DNA of 39,210 nt from Thermodesulfovibrionia bacterium (GCA_945787795.1 CALZJD010000017.1:1-39210); one strand, 5' to 3'; positions 1 to 9,607 are shown, counted from the first letter of the stretch. Numbers and translations: made by a program. The notes: a model not told the origin generated them from the sequence alone.

Positions 1-633
1 AATTTTATTTAATGCCTCAAGACTTGTCCCGGGACCTCGAAGCATGCGGAGTGTGCTCTTTGTAGCTTCTTCCAATGTATATCCTGTCATTATGGTGAAT
101 GCTTCATTTACATAGAGGATCCGCCTTCCCATCATTTCCCCGGGCTCTGCTTCCAATATGATAATCGCATCATTTGCGCTCGTGACTGCAGATTCAAGCA
201 GCCTGAGTTTTTCTTCAAACTCCTTGCGTTTGATCGCATTTTCTATCGTCATCGGCAGGACTTTAAGGTAGTTCATGTCAGGATCTTTTATGATGTAGTC
301 ATACGCGCCTGCCTTCATGGCTTTGACTGCAATTGCTTCATCACCTCCTTCGGTCACAACTATTATGGGTATTCCCTTGATAGACTCGAAGATATTAAAT
401 ACTGTGCCGTCTCTGAGCAGGAAGTCAGTTATTATGACATCAAACGGACCTGTCTCGACCAGTTCCCTTGCCTCTGCAATAGATCCGGCAATGACATATT
501 CGTATTTACTGCTCTGCTCTCTGGGCAGCTGCTTTAGACCCATCTGGCCTGTGCTGTGATCTTCAATCAGCAGTACCCGGCTCTTGACAGCAGGACTGTT
601 CTCTGTGTCTCTTTTTTCCTGTTTGACGTTCAT
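1..633 (-). CDS. Response regulator receiver domain plus PAS domain protein (N-terminal part; truncated by window start)
   Basis: Reverse-strand reading from ATG at 633 gives MNVKQEKRDTENSPAVKSRVLLIEDHSTGQMGLKQLPREQSSKYEYVIAGSIAEARELVETGPFDVIITDFLLRDGTVFNIFESIKGIPIIVVTEGGDEAIAVKAMKAGAYDYIIKDPDMNYLKV followed by a PAS-like segment (NDAIIILEAEPGEMMGRRILYVNEAFTIMTGYTLEEA); open to position 1. Confidence 0.85.
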   Translation of the reverse strand, partial: MNVKQEKRDTENSPAVKSRVLLIEDHSTGQMGLKQLPREQSSKYEYVIAGSIAEARELVETGPFDVIITDFLLRDGTVFNIFESIKGIPIIVVTEGGDEAIAVKAMKAGAYDYIIKDPDMNYLKVLPMTIENAIKRKEFEEKLRLLESAVTSANDAIIILEAEPGEMMGRRILYVNEAFTIMTGYTLEEATKSTLRMLRGPGTSLEALNKI

Positions 634-920
634 GATAGTTTAATTATACATCCAGTCTGCTAAAGGTGAAACCCCTTTTTATGCCCTGTCCAGTACCCGT
701 TTTTATACATATAATTAATACCTGACAGTCTCATAGATCTAATCGACTGGAATATATAATATCTTAATAGTAATCCTGGAATTATAACTATTGAGTACAA
801 AAAGTCTCCTCCCCTGAACGGGAGGCAGTCTGCCGGAGTGAAAGGAGGATAAACAGGGTGTATAGACAGAGTCACCTTCCTGGAATGCAATAAAATCTGT
901 CCTCACTAATTCAAATTCTT

Positions 921-1184
921 ATGGTACTATACGGTGCTATGGTCAAAGTAACGTTATATTACAAAGAGGGCTGCTGGCTCTGCGACACGGCAGAGGAGAT
1001 GCTGAACGGGCTAAAATTAAAATATGACATTCATATAAACAAGGTCGACATTGAATCAAATGATGAACTCTATGAACTGTACAGGTATGATATCCCGGTA
1101 TTTGAATTCATTGACGGCTCCAACCTTTATGGCCGTATAAAGAAAAAAGAGCTTATAGATAACCTGGAACAGAACAGGGAATAA
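921..1184 (+). CDS. Glutaredoxin-like (DUF836-type) small thiol protein
   Basis: 87 aa; KVTLYYKEGCWLCDTAEEML... and IPVFEFIDG typical of the glutaredoxin fold; start may be the internal ATG at MVKVTLYY. Confidence 0.85.
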   Translation: MVLYGAMVKVTLYYKEGCWLCDTAEEMLNGLKLKYDIHINKVDIESNDELYELYRYDIPVFEFIDGSNLYGRIKKKELIDNLEQNRE

Positions 1185-1236
1185 TTATCTGCCATATGGT
1201 GATTTGTCAGCTTTATGCGTACCTCTGTGTTTCACG

Positions 1237-1995
1237 TTACTTCCCTTTTGGCAAAGGTACAAAAAGTCTGAAGCGGTATATCCCCGTCTTTTGAAGAATA
1301 AACTTTAACATGACCCAAATGGTTAGAAATCCGTATTTCAGGCTTCTTTTGAAATTAATTGAAGATGCCTCAGAAAAGTAACGGGTGGGAACAGGGATAT
1401 CACCCAGGCGGTAATTAAAATATACGGCCTGCGTCAGAATCTCTGTATCGAAAACAAAATCGTCTGAATTCTGATGATAATCAACAGTTTCCAGCACGCT
1501 TCTTTTGTACACCCTGAATCCTGAATGGAAATCACCTAAATTCTGGCCAAGAACAAAATTTTCAAGTATGGTTAAAAATCGATTGCTTATGTACTTATAT
1601 AGCGGCATTCCGCCTTCAAGAGTTTCGCGACGCGTCCTGACGCGGGACCCAATAATGATGTCACAAATATCGGCGGTGAGAAAACCTGCAGCAAAATGAA
1701 TAAGCCGGGGATCGTATTGATAATCAGGATGAATCATGACAATGATATCTGCGCCTCTGCTGAGGACATCATCAAAGCAGGTTTTCTGATTGGCTCCGTA
1801 TCCCATGTTTCTCTCATGGCGATTAACAGTAATCCCCAACCTTTCAGCTATCTCAACAGTTCTGTCGGAGCTTTCGTCGTCAGTAAGTATGATCTCATCA
1901 ACGATTTCCATTGGGATGTCCTGATACGTCTTTTCGAGTGTAGACTCAGCATTATAGGCAGGCATCATCACAATTATTTTATTTCCATTCAGCAT
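1237..1995 (-). CDS. Family 2 glycosyltransferase (dolichol/polyprenol-phosphate mannosyltransferase-like)
   Basis: 252 aa; VMMPAYNAESTLEKTYQDIP, DEIILTDDESSDRT, NMGYGANQKT, DIIVMIHPDYQYDP. Confidence 0.9.
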   Translation of the reverse strand: MLNGNKIIVMMPAYNAESTLEKTYQDIPMEIVDEIILTDDESSDRTVEIAERLGITVNRHERNMGYGANQKTCFDDVLSRGADIIVMIHPDYQYDPRLIHFAAGFLTADICDIIIGSRVRTRRETLEGGMPLYKYISNRFLTILENFVLGQNLGDFHSGFRVYKRSVLETVDYHQNSDDFVFDTEILTQAVYFNYRLGDIPVPTRYFSEASSINFKRSLKYGFLTIWVMLKFILQKTGIYRFRLFVPLPKGK

Positions 1996-2146
1996 CTTAG
2001 AATTAATTACGGTATGGAAATGTATTTGAATTCAACATTGAATATTTCATGTCATATCAGCCATTGCACGTTACATATTCTAATCAAACGGGATTTTAAT
2101 GTACAATATTGACGGAATATGCTGTAGCAGATGTAATACGCAGTGC

Positions 2147-4072
2147 TTACTGCGCTTGCCTGAGACGGCGGTAGTTGGCCTGGAAGTCCCTGTTGTCAGG
2201 CTCAAGATCCAGAGCCATCTTCATGTTACGCAGTGCCTCTGATATATCGCCGCGCCTGTATGCCAGAAAGGCCAGTTCATTAAGTGCCCCGGTGTTTGTC
2301 CTGTCAAGTTGATGCAGCTTCTCGAAGCTTTCCCTGGCAGACTCCCATCGCATAAGCTCAAGTTGGACTTTCCCCAAACGCTGCAGAAACCACTCTGACT
2401 TCTGTCCAAACTGCAGTGAACGTTCAAGGTGAACAGCAAGCGCTTCTCTCATTCCTGTCCAGGCGAGAAAAGAGGACAGATTAAAGGCATCATCAACGCG
2501 AAAGGAATACGGTATATTTTCCGGCATAGAGAGATCAACCGCCGGCGGTGTTCCGGAGACACCAGATGGTATCCAAAATGATGCGACCTGATCCAGATAG
2601 ACTAAACGCCACTCTGCATCACCGGACAGGGAAGGAAGCATGGCCTGGGCTTCCCCCGAGGAATGCGAAAGCAAAATCCCTTTAATATCATATCGTTCAA
2701 TAAGCTGTCGCCAATAATCTCCGGTTCTTGAAGACGAGCGAATGAATTCCAGCTCATCCTGATCGTAAATTTCCCACCGGCCATCGATGAGCGGAACCGC
2801 GTCAGGGAAGAAATGATAAAGGTAAAATCCTCCGAGAGTGCTGGAGTTCAGCACCTGTCCCTTAAAATGTATGCTTTTCAGAAATTGCGGCAGGCCAAGG
2901 GGGTAAAATGAAGGGGTTACCCCGAGTCCGGTGCGGGAAGGGAATTTCATAACAGAATAAAATGCACCTGACAACGGGAACCAGGCACAGGCCAGTATGA
3001 TACATGCTATTGATACAGCCCATGGTTTTTTCAGCTGCCGGTCTTTTGATATGATCATTGATAAAGATTCGGCAATGGAGGGAGCAGACACGAGTGCAAA
3101 GAGTACGATGTTTCGGCGTCCTGTGAGAGAGATAAGAAAGAGCCCGATTACAATCAACGTGCGCGGAGATATGCTTCGGCTGCGAAACCATGCAATCAAT
3201 CCTGATCCTGCTGTAGCTGCCAGCAAAACCAGATATAACCAGAATGCAATACCCGCACGGGCGTTCTTTCCAAATGTCGGTGATAATTCTCCCAGTTCCT
3301 GAAATACCCCGGGAGACGGTTCTCCTGCCTCCTTAAAAAGGAGAAGAGCATATGTCCAGCCATCTAATCCGTAAGGCGTGATAAAGCTGCAGACAGTGAC
3401 CACAATAAGCAGAATCGATAGAGGCTTTAAAGCAGAAGTGCGTCCTCTGAGCTGGTCAATCAGGGCAAACAGCCAGTAACATCCCACCATGAAGATACCA
3501 ATAATGAAAATTCCATGGCTGTTGACCCACAACACCTGAAGCAGACCTAATAGTGCCTGATCTTTCCATGACATAAACCTGTTTTCCTGAAGGAGCAGGT
3601 AAAAGGCTGTTATCCCCAGAAACGTAATAAGCTCGGGTCTGGGGAGAAAGCGTTCCACTGATGCCATGGCAACAACAAACACCAGAATAGAGGCAAGAGA
3701 TATCCCTGACCATTTCCGAACAGCCCTGTAACAGAAAAGCAGGACTGCCCCCCACATGATGGTCATTATCACCTGTACCCCGACCATACCCATCACATTA
3801 TGGGCCAGCGCCATGACAACCTGAAACAGCCAGTGTGAATCATGATAGGGGCGGCCATATCCAGCAGCTGAATAGATATCATGAACAGGAATTCTTCCGG
3901 ACTCAAGAATGTCCGTGCCGATGGTAATTTGCCACCATATATCATATGAATGGATCTCGTGGACAAGAAAGGGAAGTATGGCAAAAATAACTGCAAACAG
4001 AATAAGGAATCCGGAACGTCCGGATTTCCCGGAAGGCGGTAGTTCTTCAGATGTAGAGCTTAAAACAGTCAC
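2147..4072 (-). CDS. Polytopic membrane protein with C-terminal TPR repeats
   Basis: 641 aa; many hydrophobic segments, C-terminal TPR-like helices (ALNELAFLAYRRGDISEALRNMKMALDLEPDNRDF). Confidence 0.8.
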   Translation of the reverse strand: MTVLSSTSEELPPSGKSGRSGFLILFAVIFAILPFLVHEIHSYDIWWQITIGTDILESGRIPVHDIYSAAGYGRPYHDSHWLFQVVMALAHNVMGMVGVQVIMTIMWGAVLLFCYRAVRKWSGISLASILVFVVAMASVERFLPRPELITFLGITAFYLLLQENRFMSWKDQALLGLLQVLWVNSHGIFIIGIFMVGCYWLFALIDQLRGRTSALKPLSILLIVVTVCSFITPYGLDGWTYALLLFKEAGEPSPGVFQELGELSPTFGKNARAGIAFWLYLVLLAATAGSGLIAWFRSRSISPRTLIVIGLFLISLTGRRNIVLFALVSAPSIAESLSMIISKDRQLKKPWAVSIACIILACAWFPLSGAFYSVMKFPSRTGLGVTPSFYPLGLPQFLKSIHFKGQVLNSSTLGGFYLYHFFPDAVPLIDGRWEIYDQDELEFIRSSSRTGDYWRQLIERYDIKGILLSHSSGEAQAMLPSLSGDAEWRLVYLDQVASFWIPSGVSGTPPAVDLSMPENIPYSFRVDDAFNLSSFLAWTGMREALAVHLERSLQFGQKSEWFLQRLGKVQLELMRWESARESFEKLHQLDRTNTGALNELAFLAYRRGDISEALRNMKMALDLEPDNRDFQANYRRLRQAQ

Positions 4073-4204
4073 TTTCGAACGGGTAGAATTAATTTTTTAT
4101 TAATAACTCAATCTGTTGATACTCATTGTTAAATAATTCATCCTGTATTACGTTACGATGAAGTATAAAAAAGTTACATCAATAAAACAATATTAAATAG
4201 TAGC

Positions 4205-4264
4205 ATGTATGGCCGTATAAAGAAAAAAGAGTTTATTCAGAAGTTAAAGCAGAACAGGGATTGA
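4205..4264 (+). pseudogene. 5'-truncated second copy of the glutaredoxin-like gene 3' end
   Basis: Encodes MYGRIKKKEFIQKLKQNRD-stop, compared with LYGRIKKKELIDNLEQNRE-stop at the end of 921..1184; 24-nt identity TATGGCCGTATAAAGAAAAAAGAG at 1128-1151 and 4208-4231. Confidence 0.75.
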
Positions 4265-4305
4265 TGATCTTGCGGAGTAAATAAGTAATGTCCCAATGGT
4301 TGAAT

Positions 4306-4371
4306 GTAGGGCGTATTGTAATACGCCCTTACGATCAACGTTCAATAATAGGGGCGAGGTATTCTCGCCCC
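4306..4371. repeat. Composite intergenic palindromic element (two hairpins: GTAGGGCGTATTGTAATACGCCCTTAC and GGGGCGAGGTATTCTCGCCCC)
   Basis: Inverted repeats at 4306-4332 and 4351-4371 joined by ACGATCAACGTTCAATAATA. Confidence 0.85.
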
Positions 4372-4389
4372 AAAGGGTAATCTCACTTT

Positions 4390-5667
4390 TTATGATGCAA
4401 CCGAGTGCGCCGGCTTTGTCCTTCGCCCGCTCTTATGAGAAAGAGAAGAAACATTAGTCCAGGCCATTGTCTTCTTTTTGTGACTCTTGCCACGTTGTGC
4501 TCCCCGATGTGGGCGCGCAACGCGCATACTGTCTGACGGGGCAGGCTTTTTATAATCAAAGCCCTCCAGAGTGCGGCGCTCCACTTTTTCTCCAAGAACG
4601 CGCTCAATGCTGCGAACCATATATTCGTCTTCACGGGTAATAAACGTGAATGCATCACCGGTCTTCGCGGCCCTGCCTGTACGCCCGATCCGGTGTGTGT
4701 ATGCATCTGTTGTATCGGGTATATCATAGTTTATTACATGGGAAATGCATGAGACATCAATACCACGAGCCGCAATGTCTGTTGCGACGAGAACCTGATA
4801 GCTGCCGTTACGAAACCCTGTCAGGGCTTCCTGGCGTTTGTTCTGAGAAAGGTTTCCCTGCAATGATGCAGCACGGTAGCCGGCTTTTTCCAGCTGCTCT
4901 CCCACGCGCTTGGCACGGTGTTTGGTGCGTGTAAAGACCAGTACCGATTCAGTGTCGGTCTTACCCAGCAGTTTAAGCAGAAGTCCTGTCTTGAGATGCT
5001 GATCAACTGAGTAGAGCGCGTGCGATACTGTGTCTGCAGGAGCGCTGTGGTCGATCTGTACAGTAACAGGAGCCTTCAGAATGTCGTTGGCCAGCTTCCT
5101 GATACCATCAGGCATTGTCGCTGAAAAGAGCAGTGTCTGTCTGGATCTCGGTATGTGCTGAATGATCTTCTTTATATCAGGCAGAAAACCCATATCCAGC
5201 ATCCGGTCTGCCTCATCAAGGACGAGCACCTCCAGTTTGGACAGGTTGATCGTGCGCCGGTTAATGTAATCGAGCAGGCGTCCGGGACAGGCTATAACAA
5301 TATCAACGCCTTTACGCAGTTTATTCATCTGTGAACTCATGCTGACTCCTCCGTATACAGTGGCGCTCCTGAGTCCTGTTTTACGTCCCAGTGTTCTACA
5401 GGTATCATGCGTCTGTTCCGCAAGTTCACGTGTTGGGGCTATGACAAGGGCGCGTATATGTCCACTCGGTCCATTGATCAGTCGCTGAAGTATCGGCAGC
5501 ACAAAGGCAGCTGTCTTTCCTGTTCCGGTCTGTGCAAGACCCATAACATCCTTGTTCCCGAGGGCCGGCTGAATCGTGCGGGCCTGGATTGGTGTTGGTG
5601 TTACAAAACCCGCAGCAGTGATCCCAGACATAACCTGGGGGTGAAAATCAAATTCATTAAATTCCAT
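4390..5667 (-). CDS. rhlE: DEAD-box ATP-dependent RNA helicase, RhlE type
   Basis: Motifs AQTGTGKTAAF, PTRELAEQ, VLDEADRML, LLFSATMP, HRIGRTGRA. The ORF track starts at a GTG at 5691; the ATG at 5667 (MEFNEFDFHPQV) fits family N-termini better. Confidence 0.93.
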   Translation of the reverse strand: MEFNEFDFHPQVMSGITAAGFVTPTPIQARTIQPALGNKDVMGLAQTGTGKTAAFVLPILQRLINGPSGHIRALVIAPTRELAEQTHDTCRTLGRKTGLRSATVYGGVSMSSQMNKLRKGVDIVIACPGRLLDYINRRTINLSKLEVLVLDEADRMLDMGFLPDIKKIIQHIPRSRQTLLFSATMPDGIRKLANDILKAPVTVQIDHSAPADTVSHALYSVDQHLKTGLLLKLLGKTDTESVLVFTRTKHRAKRVGEQLEKAGYRAASLQGNLSQNKRQEALTGFRNGSYQVLVATDIAARGIDVSCISHVINYDIPDTTDAYTHRIGRTGRAAKTGDAFTFITREDEYMVRSIERVLGEKVERRTLEGFDYKKPAPSDSMRVARPHRGAQRGKSHKKKTMAWTNVSSLSHKSGRRTKPAHSVAS

Positions 5668-5691
5668 TATCTTCTTTATCGCGGCGGGCAC

Positions 5692-5720
5692 AAAAAAAGC
5701 CCCGGTGTATTCCGGGGCTT
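5692..5720 (-). terminator. Intrinsic terminator-like hairpin (possible attenuator) directly upstream of the helicase start
   Basis: On the minus strand AAGCCCCGGaatacaCCGGGGCTTTTTTT, ending one nt before the GTG at 5691 and about 25 nt before the ATG at 5667. Confidence 0.75.
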
Positions 5721-6006
5721 ACATTGTCGTAGGTTTCATCCGGGTACAGCAGTATTAAGTCATAATATTAGCAGGTTATGGGATGGGATGTCAAGGTTGT
5801 TTCAGTGAGCGAAGACTGTCCGGTGAAAGATCTGATTCCACACAGCAGCAAAATATTTACCGATATCCTTACTCATTAGATAAAATTAATGGCTGACCCT
5901 GTGTCTATCCGCCTGTTTAAAGGTGACACGGACCTGGAGATACTAAAAATATAAATACAGTTGCTGCATATGTGATCCAGCTCTCTGCTGTCATATTATT
6001 TGCCTT

Positions 6007-6507
6007 CTATTTTTTGCAACTACTGATGCGCATACCTTTAAAACGGTTTACAGTAGGTACCCAAACAGCCTTTGGTCCAGAGTAGTTTATTTCAGAATAT
6101 AAAGAACCTATGAATGATGTACGTGTGTAATTAATATTTCCTTTGGCTCGAAGTGTGGGATATCGCTTCGCTATCATTGAACCATCTTCAGCAATAAAAC
6201 TAGATTCTTCCTCACATTCCTGTTTCCACGATATTACGCTGTCAGTTTGAAGTTTGTTAAGTACTTTGCAACCACTCTCTTCTTTTGTTTGTTCCAGCCA
6301 TGGAAGAGGCATGCGACCATTCTTTATGTCATCCAACGTATAACATTCAGTTTTACTTTGAAATGGCATCACCACCCTCCCCTTCATTTCCATAGAGCTG
6401 CCTATTTGCCACAATCCCGGCATTACAGTTGTTTTTTCTGCAGCCAGTAAAAAAGAAGAATAGAATAGCAGGCCTACTAAACAACATATGTAAGTAAATT
6501 TATTCAT
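6007..6507 (-). CDS. DUF3617-like secreted protein
   Basis: 166 aa with signal peptide; MPGLWQIGSSMEMKGR... is characteristic of DUF3617. Confidence 0.75.
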   Translation of the reverse strand: MNKFTYICCLVGLLFYSSFLLAAEKTTVMPGLWQIGSSMEMKGRVVMPFQSKTECYTLDDIKNGRMPLPWLEQTKEESGCKVLNKLQTDSVISWKQECEEESSFIAEDGSMIAKRYPTLRAKGNINYTRTSFIGSLYSEINYSGPKAVWVPTVNRFKGMRISSCKK

Positions 6508-6636
6508 TCCATGACTCTACATAAAATAACTTATGTATTTAAAATGTATTTTTACACTTACGCAGACGTCATATATGCGAGACTGATGGGGTCATGACTG
6601 CACACTGCACATATTTTATGTAAACGATTGTACTGC

Positions 6637-7698
6637 TTAGTGTTGAGGTAGCGCATTAATCGCCTTCCAATATTCATAAACTGGTTTGGGAATACCATCA
6701 TTATCATGCAGACTGAGTGAATCAAATATACCGCCGGCCAAACCAAATTCAGCATCAACCGGAAAAACCCAGATAATAACACGTACATCAATCAAGTTTG
6801 CCTGACCAGATAATTTCAACATATAGTCAATCTGGTCCTGGTCAGAACCATTTACTCCACTAATAAGATCTACTGTCGGCCAACCTGTTTCAGTAATTAA
6901 AACCGGCAAATCAGTGTGTTCACGAATTTCACTTAAATAATTATCAGGTATATCACCAACCAATGATCTATGAAAAAATGGATACACTGTAAAAGAAACT
7001 GCATCAACTTTACCGGTAAACTTATCGATAACATCCCAATGCGGTGCAAAACTCTCACCGGTTAGATCAGTTTCTCCCTTCATTCTTTCAAGCTGAAAAT
7101 TATTCATTACCTGTGTATTTGGGCTAACTGCTTTAATTTGATCATACGCTGCCCGCGCATAGCTTACATATAGATCAAAGCTATCAGGCTGAAAAAGATA
7201 AAAAGAGTTAATCTCAACCCCTAATGATAAATATTTGGGATGGTATTTTTCTGCATTGGCAACAGCCACTCTTATTAGCTCTTCACCACGCTCATCAGTA
7301 AACGGCCCATCTTCAAAGTTCACGGCCAATTCAATATAAGGCTCTACATTTTTCACCTCTTCATAAGCAAGCCGCACCTGAACCAGAATATCATTTTTAT
7401 CTTTAGCACTATTGGGATTGATATGAACACCGAACCAGCCTCCATAGCTTGCTGCAAGCTCTTCAAAAAACATGCGCCAATCTTCTTCACTTGAAGCAGG
7501 ATAATGTGGAGGCGTATAACCCGCAGTACCCATTTCAAAGCTTCGACTCAAAAAAGGTAACTGCTCGACGATAGCTGGATCAGCATTATCTCCAATTGTG
7601 GGGGCTTTCGATTGGCCACTATTTGATGAACTTGAGCCACCACTACAGCCACTTACAAGAGCTGCAACTGTTACTACCAAACAAAATATTCTTTTCAT
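6637..7698 (-). CDS. Lipoprotein glycosyl hydrolase (TIM-barrel, clan GH-A-like)
   Basis: Start at ATG 7698: MKRIFCLVVTVAALVSGCSGGSSSS (lipobox LVSGC); VLITETGWPT resembles a GH-A nucleophile motif; NSFY and VIIWVFPV also GH-like. Upstream in-frame extension to 7788 is probably non-coding. Confidence 0.75.
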   Translation of the reverse strand: MKRIFCLVVTVAALVSGCSGGSSSSNSGQSKAPTIGDNADPAIVEQLPFLSRSFEMGTAGYTPPHYPASSEEDWRMFFEELAASYGGWFGVHINPNSAKDKNDILVQVRLAYEEVKNVEPYIELAVNFEDGPFTDERGEELIRVAVANAEKYHPKYLSLGVEINSFYLFQPDSFDLYVSYARAAYDQIKAVSPNTQVMNNFQLERMKGETDLTGESFAPHWDVIDKFTGKVDAVSFTVYPFFHRSLVGDIPDNYLSEIREHTDLPVLITETGWPTVDLISGVNGSDQDQIDYMLKLSGQANLIDVRVIIWVFPVDAEFGLAGGIFDSLSLHDNDGIPKPVYEYWKAINALPQH

Positions 7699-7827
7699 GT
7701 TCACCTTCAAATGATTAATTGTTACTGTAAGTAAACCGCTTAAGCCCTTGTGATTTCGTACTATAAAAGAATACCCCTGAGGTGTCAAGAAATAAAAGAC
7801 AGGTTATGGGTTATGGATTATTAATTA

Positions 7828-7855
7828 GTAGGGGCGTATTGAAATACGCCCTTAC
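7828..7855. repeat. Intergenic palindromic element (GTAGGGGCGTATTGAAATACGCCCTTAC)
   Basis: Near-perfect inverted repeat followed by ACAAACAATGTTC, as in the 4306 copy. Confidence 0.85.
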
Positions 7856-8008
7856 AAACAATGTTCTAACGCTGGGGTAACATAATTTTTTAAATTAGTG
7901 TACTATCTTTAGTTGGAGTTAAAGTAATAATTCGTTTTCACCGAATATTATAGCAATGCATTAAACAGGAAGTCTGATTAACATTAAAAGTTTAATAAGG
8001 AATCAACA

Positions 8009-8206
8009 ATGGAAATATTATCAAATGCATATATAGCAGCAATCCCCGTTTTAATCTTTATTGTCTTTCTAATCATAGCCAAAAAAGATAAAAAAGAGGA
8101 TGCTCTTTTAAAGAAGCGAATAACAGACTCTATCAGTGCAAGATCAACACCATCCCCCTCATCGAATGAAGCAGAAAAGGAAGTTGTTTCAAATCTCGAT
8201 ATTTAG
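8009..8206 (+). CDS. Small single-pass membrane protein
   Basis: 65 aa; one hydrophobic segment (AYIAAIPVLIFIVFLIIA) followed by a charged tail; upstream AATAAGGAATCAACA. Confidence 0.55.
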   Translation: MEILSNAYIAAIPVLIFIVFLIIAKKDKKEDALLKKRITDSISARSTPSPSSNEAEKEVVSNLDI

Positions 8207-8298
8207 CGTTTTTACCAAAAAATGCTATAAATAATATTCTGCCCCCGTCGATTAACAACGATAATTGTTCCCGTGTTCAGCTATTTAATTGTTCAATT

Positions 8299-8365
8299 GC
8301 AGGGGCATATTGCAATATGCCCTTACGAATAACGTTCCAATATAGGGGCAAACGGCTCTTCGCCC
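8299..8365. repeat. Composite intergenic palindromic element (GCAGGGGCATATTGCAATATGCCCTTAC plus GGGGCAAACGGCTCTTCGCCC)
   Basis: Two inverted repeats joined by GAATAACGTTCCAATATA; same architecture as 4306-4371. Confidence 0.85.
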
Positions 8366-8499
8366 GGAGAATGGCCCCTTACCTGTTCAGCGCAAGAAAA
8401 AAGATATTGACAGACGGTCAGGAATGTGAGATATATAAGCTAATCTCTGATACGTTCACATTACATTTACTTTAATTAGAATAAGAAAGGAGGTTTGAC

Positions 8500-9099
8500 A
8501 TGTCTACTTTATTGAGCATGCTGACACAGCAACTGGGAGGCGATACCATGAAAAAAATCAGCAGCCAGCTCGGTGCCGATGAAAATGCCACGAAAGGAGC
8601 AATTTCTGCTTCTCTTCCTCTGCTGATAAATGCGCTTTCGCGTAATGCATCAAGTGATGACGGTGCCAATGCACTTTCAAGTGCCCTCTCAAGAGACCAT
8701 GACGGAGGTATTCTCGACAACCTGCAGGGCTATCTCGGCAAGTCTGATACGTCTGCCGGCGAAGGCATACTGCGTCATGTGCTTGGCGGGAAGCAGGAGG
8801 TGGTACAAAACGGTTTGAGCAAGTCCAGCGGTCTTGACTCATCATCGGTCGGAAAACTCATGGGTATGCTTGCACCGGTCGTTATGGGTACTCTCGGGAA
8901 AGTAAAAAAGGAAAAAGGTCTCGATAATCAGGGCCTTGCCGGGTTCCTCGGTCAGGAGAGACAGGAAATGGAGAGCAGCGAACCAAAAGCCATGGGCTTT
9001 ATGAGTACCCTGCTTGATGCAGACAGGGACGGAGACGTTGATGCAAGTGACATGATAAAACACGGGATGAGTCTTGTAAGTAAATTCTTTAAAAAATAA
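8500..9099 (+). CDS. DUF937 (YidB-like) protein with a C-terminal EF-hand-like calcium motif
   Basis: 199 aa; LLSMLTQQLGGDTMKKISSQLGADENATKGAISASLPLLINAL; C-terminal DADRDGDVDASDMI; AAGGAGG upstream. Confidence 0.85.
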   Translation: MSTLLSMLTQQLGGDTMKKISSQLGADENATKGAISASLPLLINALSRNASSDDGANALSSALSRDHDGGILDNLQGYLGKSDTSAGEGILRHVLGGKQEVVQNGLSKSSGLDSSSVGKLMGMLAPVVMGTLGKVKKEKGLDNQGLAGFLGQERQEMESSEPKAMGFMSTLLDADRDGDVDASDMIKHGMSLVSKFFKK

Positions 9100-9154
9100 A
9101 TGAGTAAGACAGTATAAACGGCTTATTCATTTAACATGGAAAGGAGGAAGTGAA

Positions 9155-9607
9155 ATGGGAATTTTTGATTTTGTAAAGGACGCCGGAGAAAGACTCTTTG
9201 GAGGCAAGGAGGCACGGGCAGAGGCCAAGCAGGATTCTGAGGAGGCCCTTATCAATCAGGTAAAGCAGATGGGTCTAAAAGTAGATGACCTGAGCATTGA
9301 TTTTAATGACGGGGTTGCCCTAATTAAGGGGAGTGCCGCTTCACAGGAAGAGAGGGAGAAGGTTGTCCTGCTTGTTGGAAATACAAAAGGAGTCGGTCAG
9401 GTGGATGACCAGATGACGGTCCGGATGCAGACAGCCGAGGCCTTACTCTATACGGTTGAGAGCGGAGATACACTTTCTAAAATTGCCAGGGAGCAATACG
9501 GAAGTGCGGGCAAGTACATGGCCATATTTGATGCAAATAAACCGATGCTCAAGGACCCGAACAAGATCTATCCGGGACAGGTACTGCGTATTCCCCCTTT
9601 AAAGTAA
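9155..9607 (+). CDS. lysM: BON plus LysM domain protein (YgaU/Kbp-like)
   Basis: 150 aa; MGIFDFVKDAGERLFGG N-terminus, BON core, C-terminal LysM (YTVESGDTLSKIAREQYGSAGKYMAIFDANKPMLKDPNKIYPGQVLRIPPL). Confidence 0.92.
   Translation: MGIFDFVKDAGERLFGGKEARAEAKQDSEEALINQVKQMGLKVDDLSIDFNDGVALIKGSAASQEEREKVVLLVGNTKGVGQVDDQMTVRMQTAEALLYTVESGDTLSKIAREQYGSAGKYMAIFDANKPMLKDPNKIYPGQVLRIPPLK

Noticed and set aside
5890-5955. Short ORF MADPVSIRLFKGDTDLEILKI downstream of the DUF3617 gene on the opposite strand
   Set aside because: Too short, no clear Shine-Dalgarno, no recognised family.
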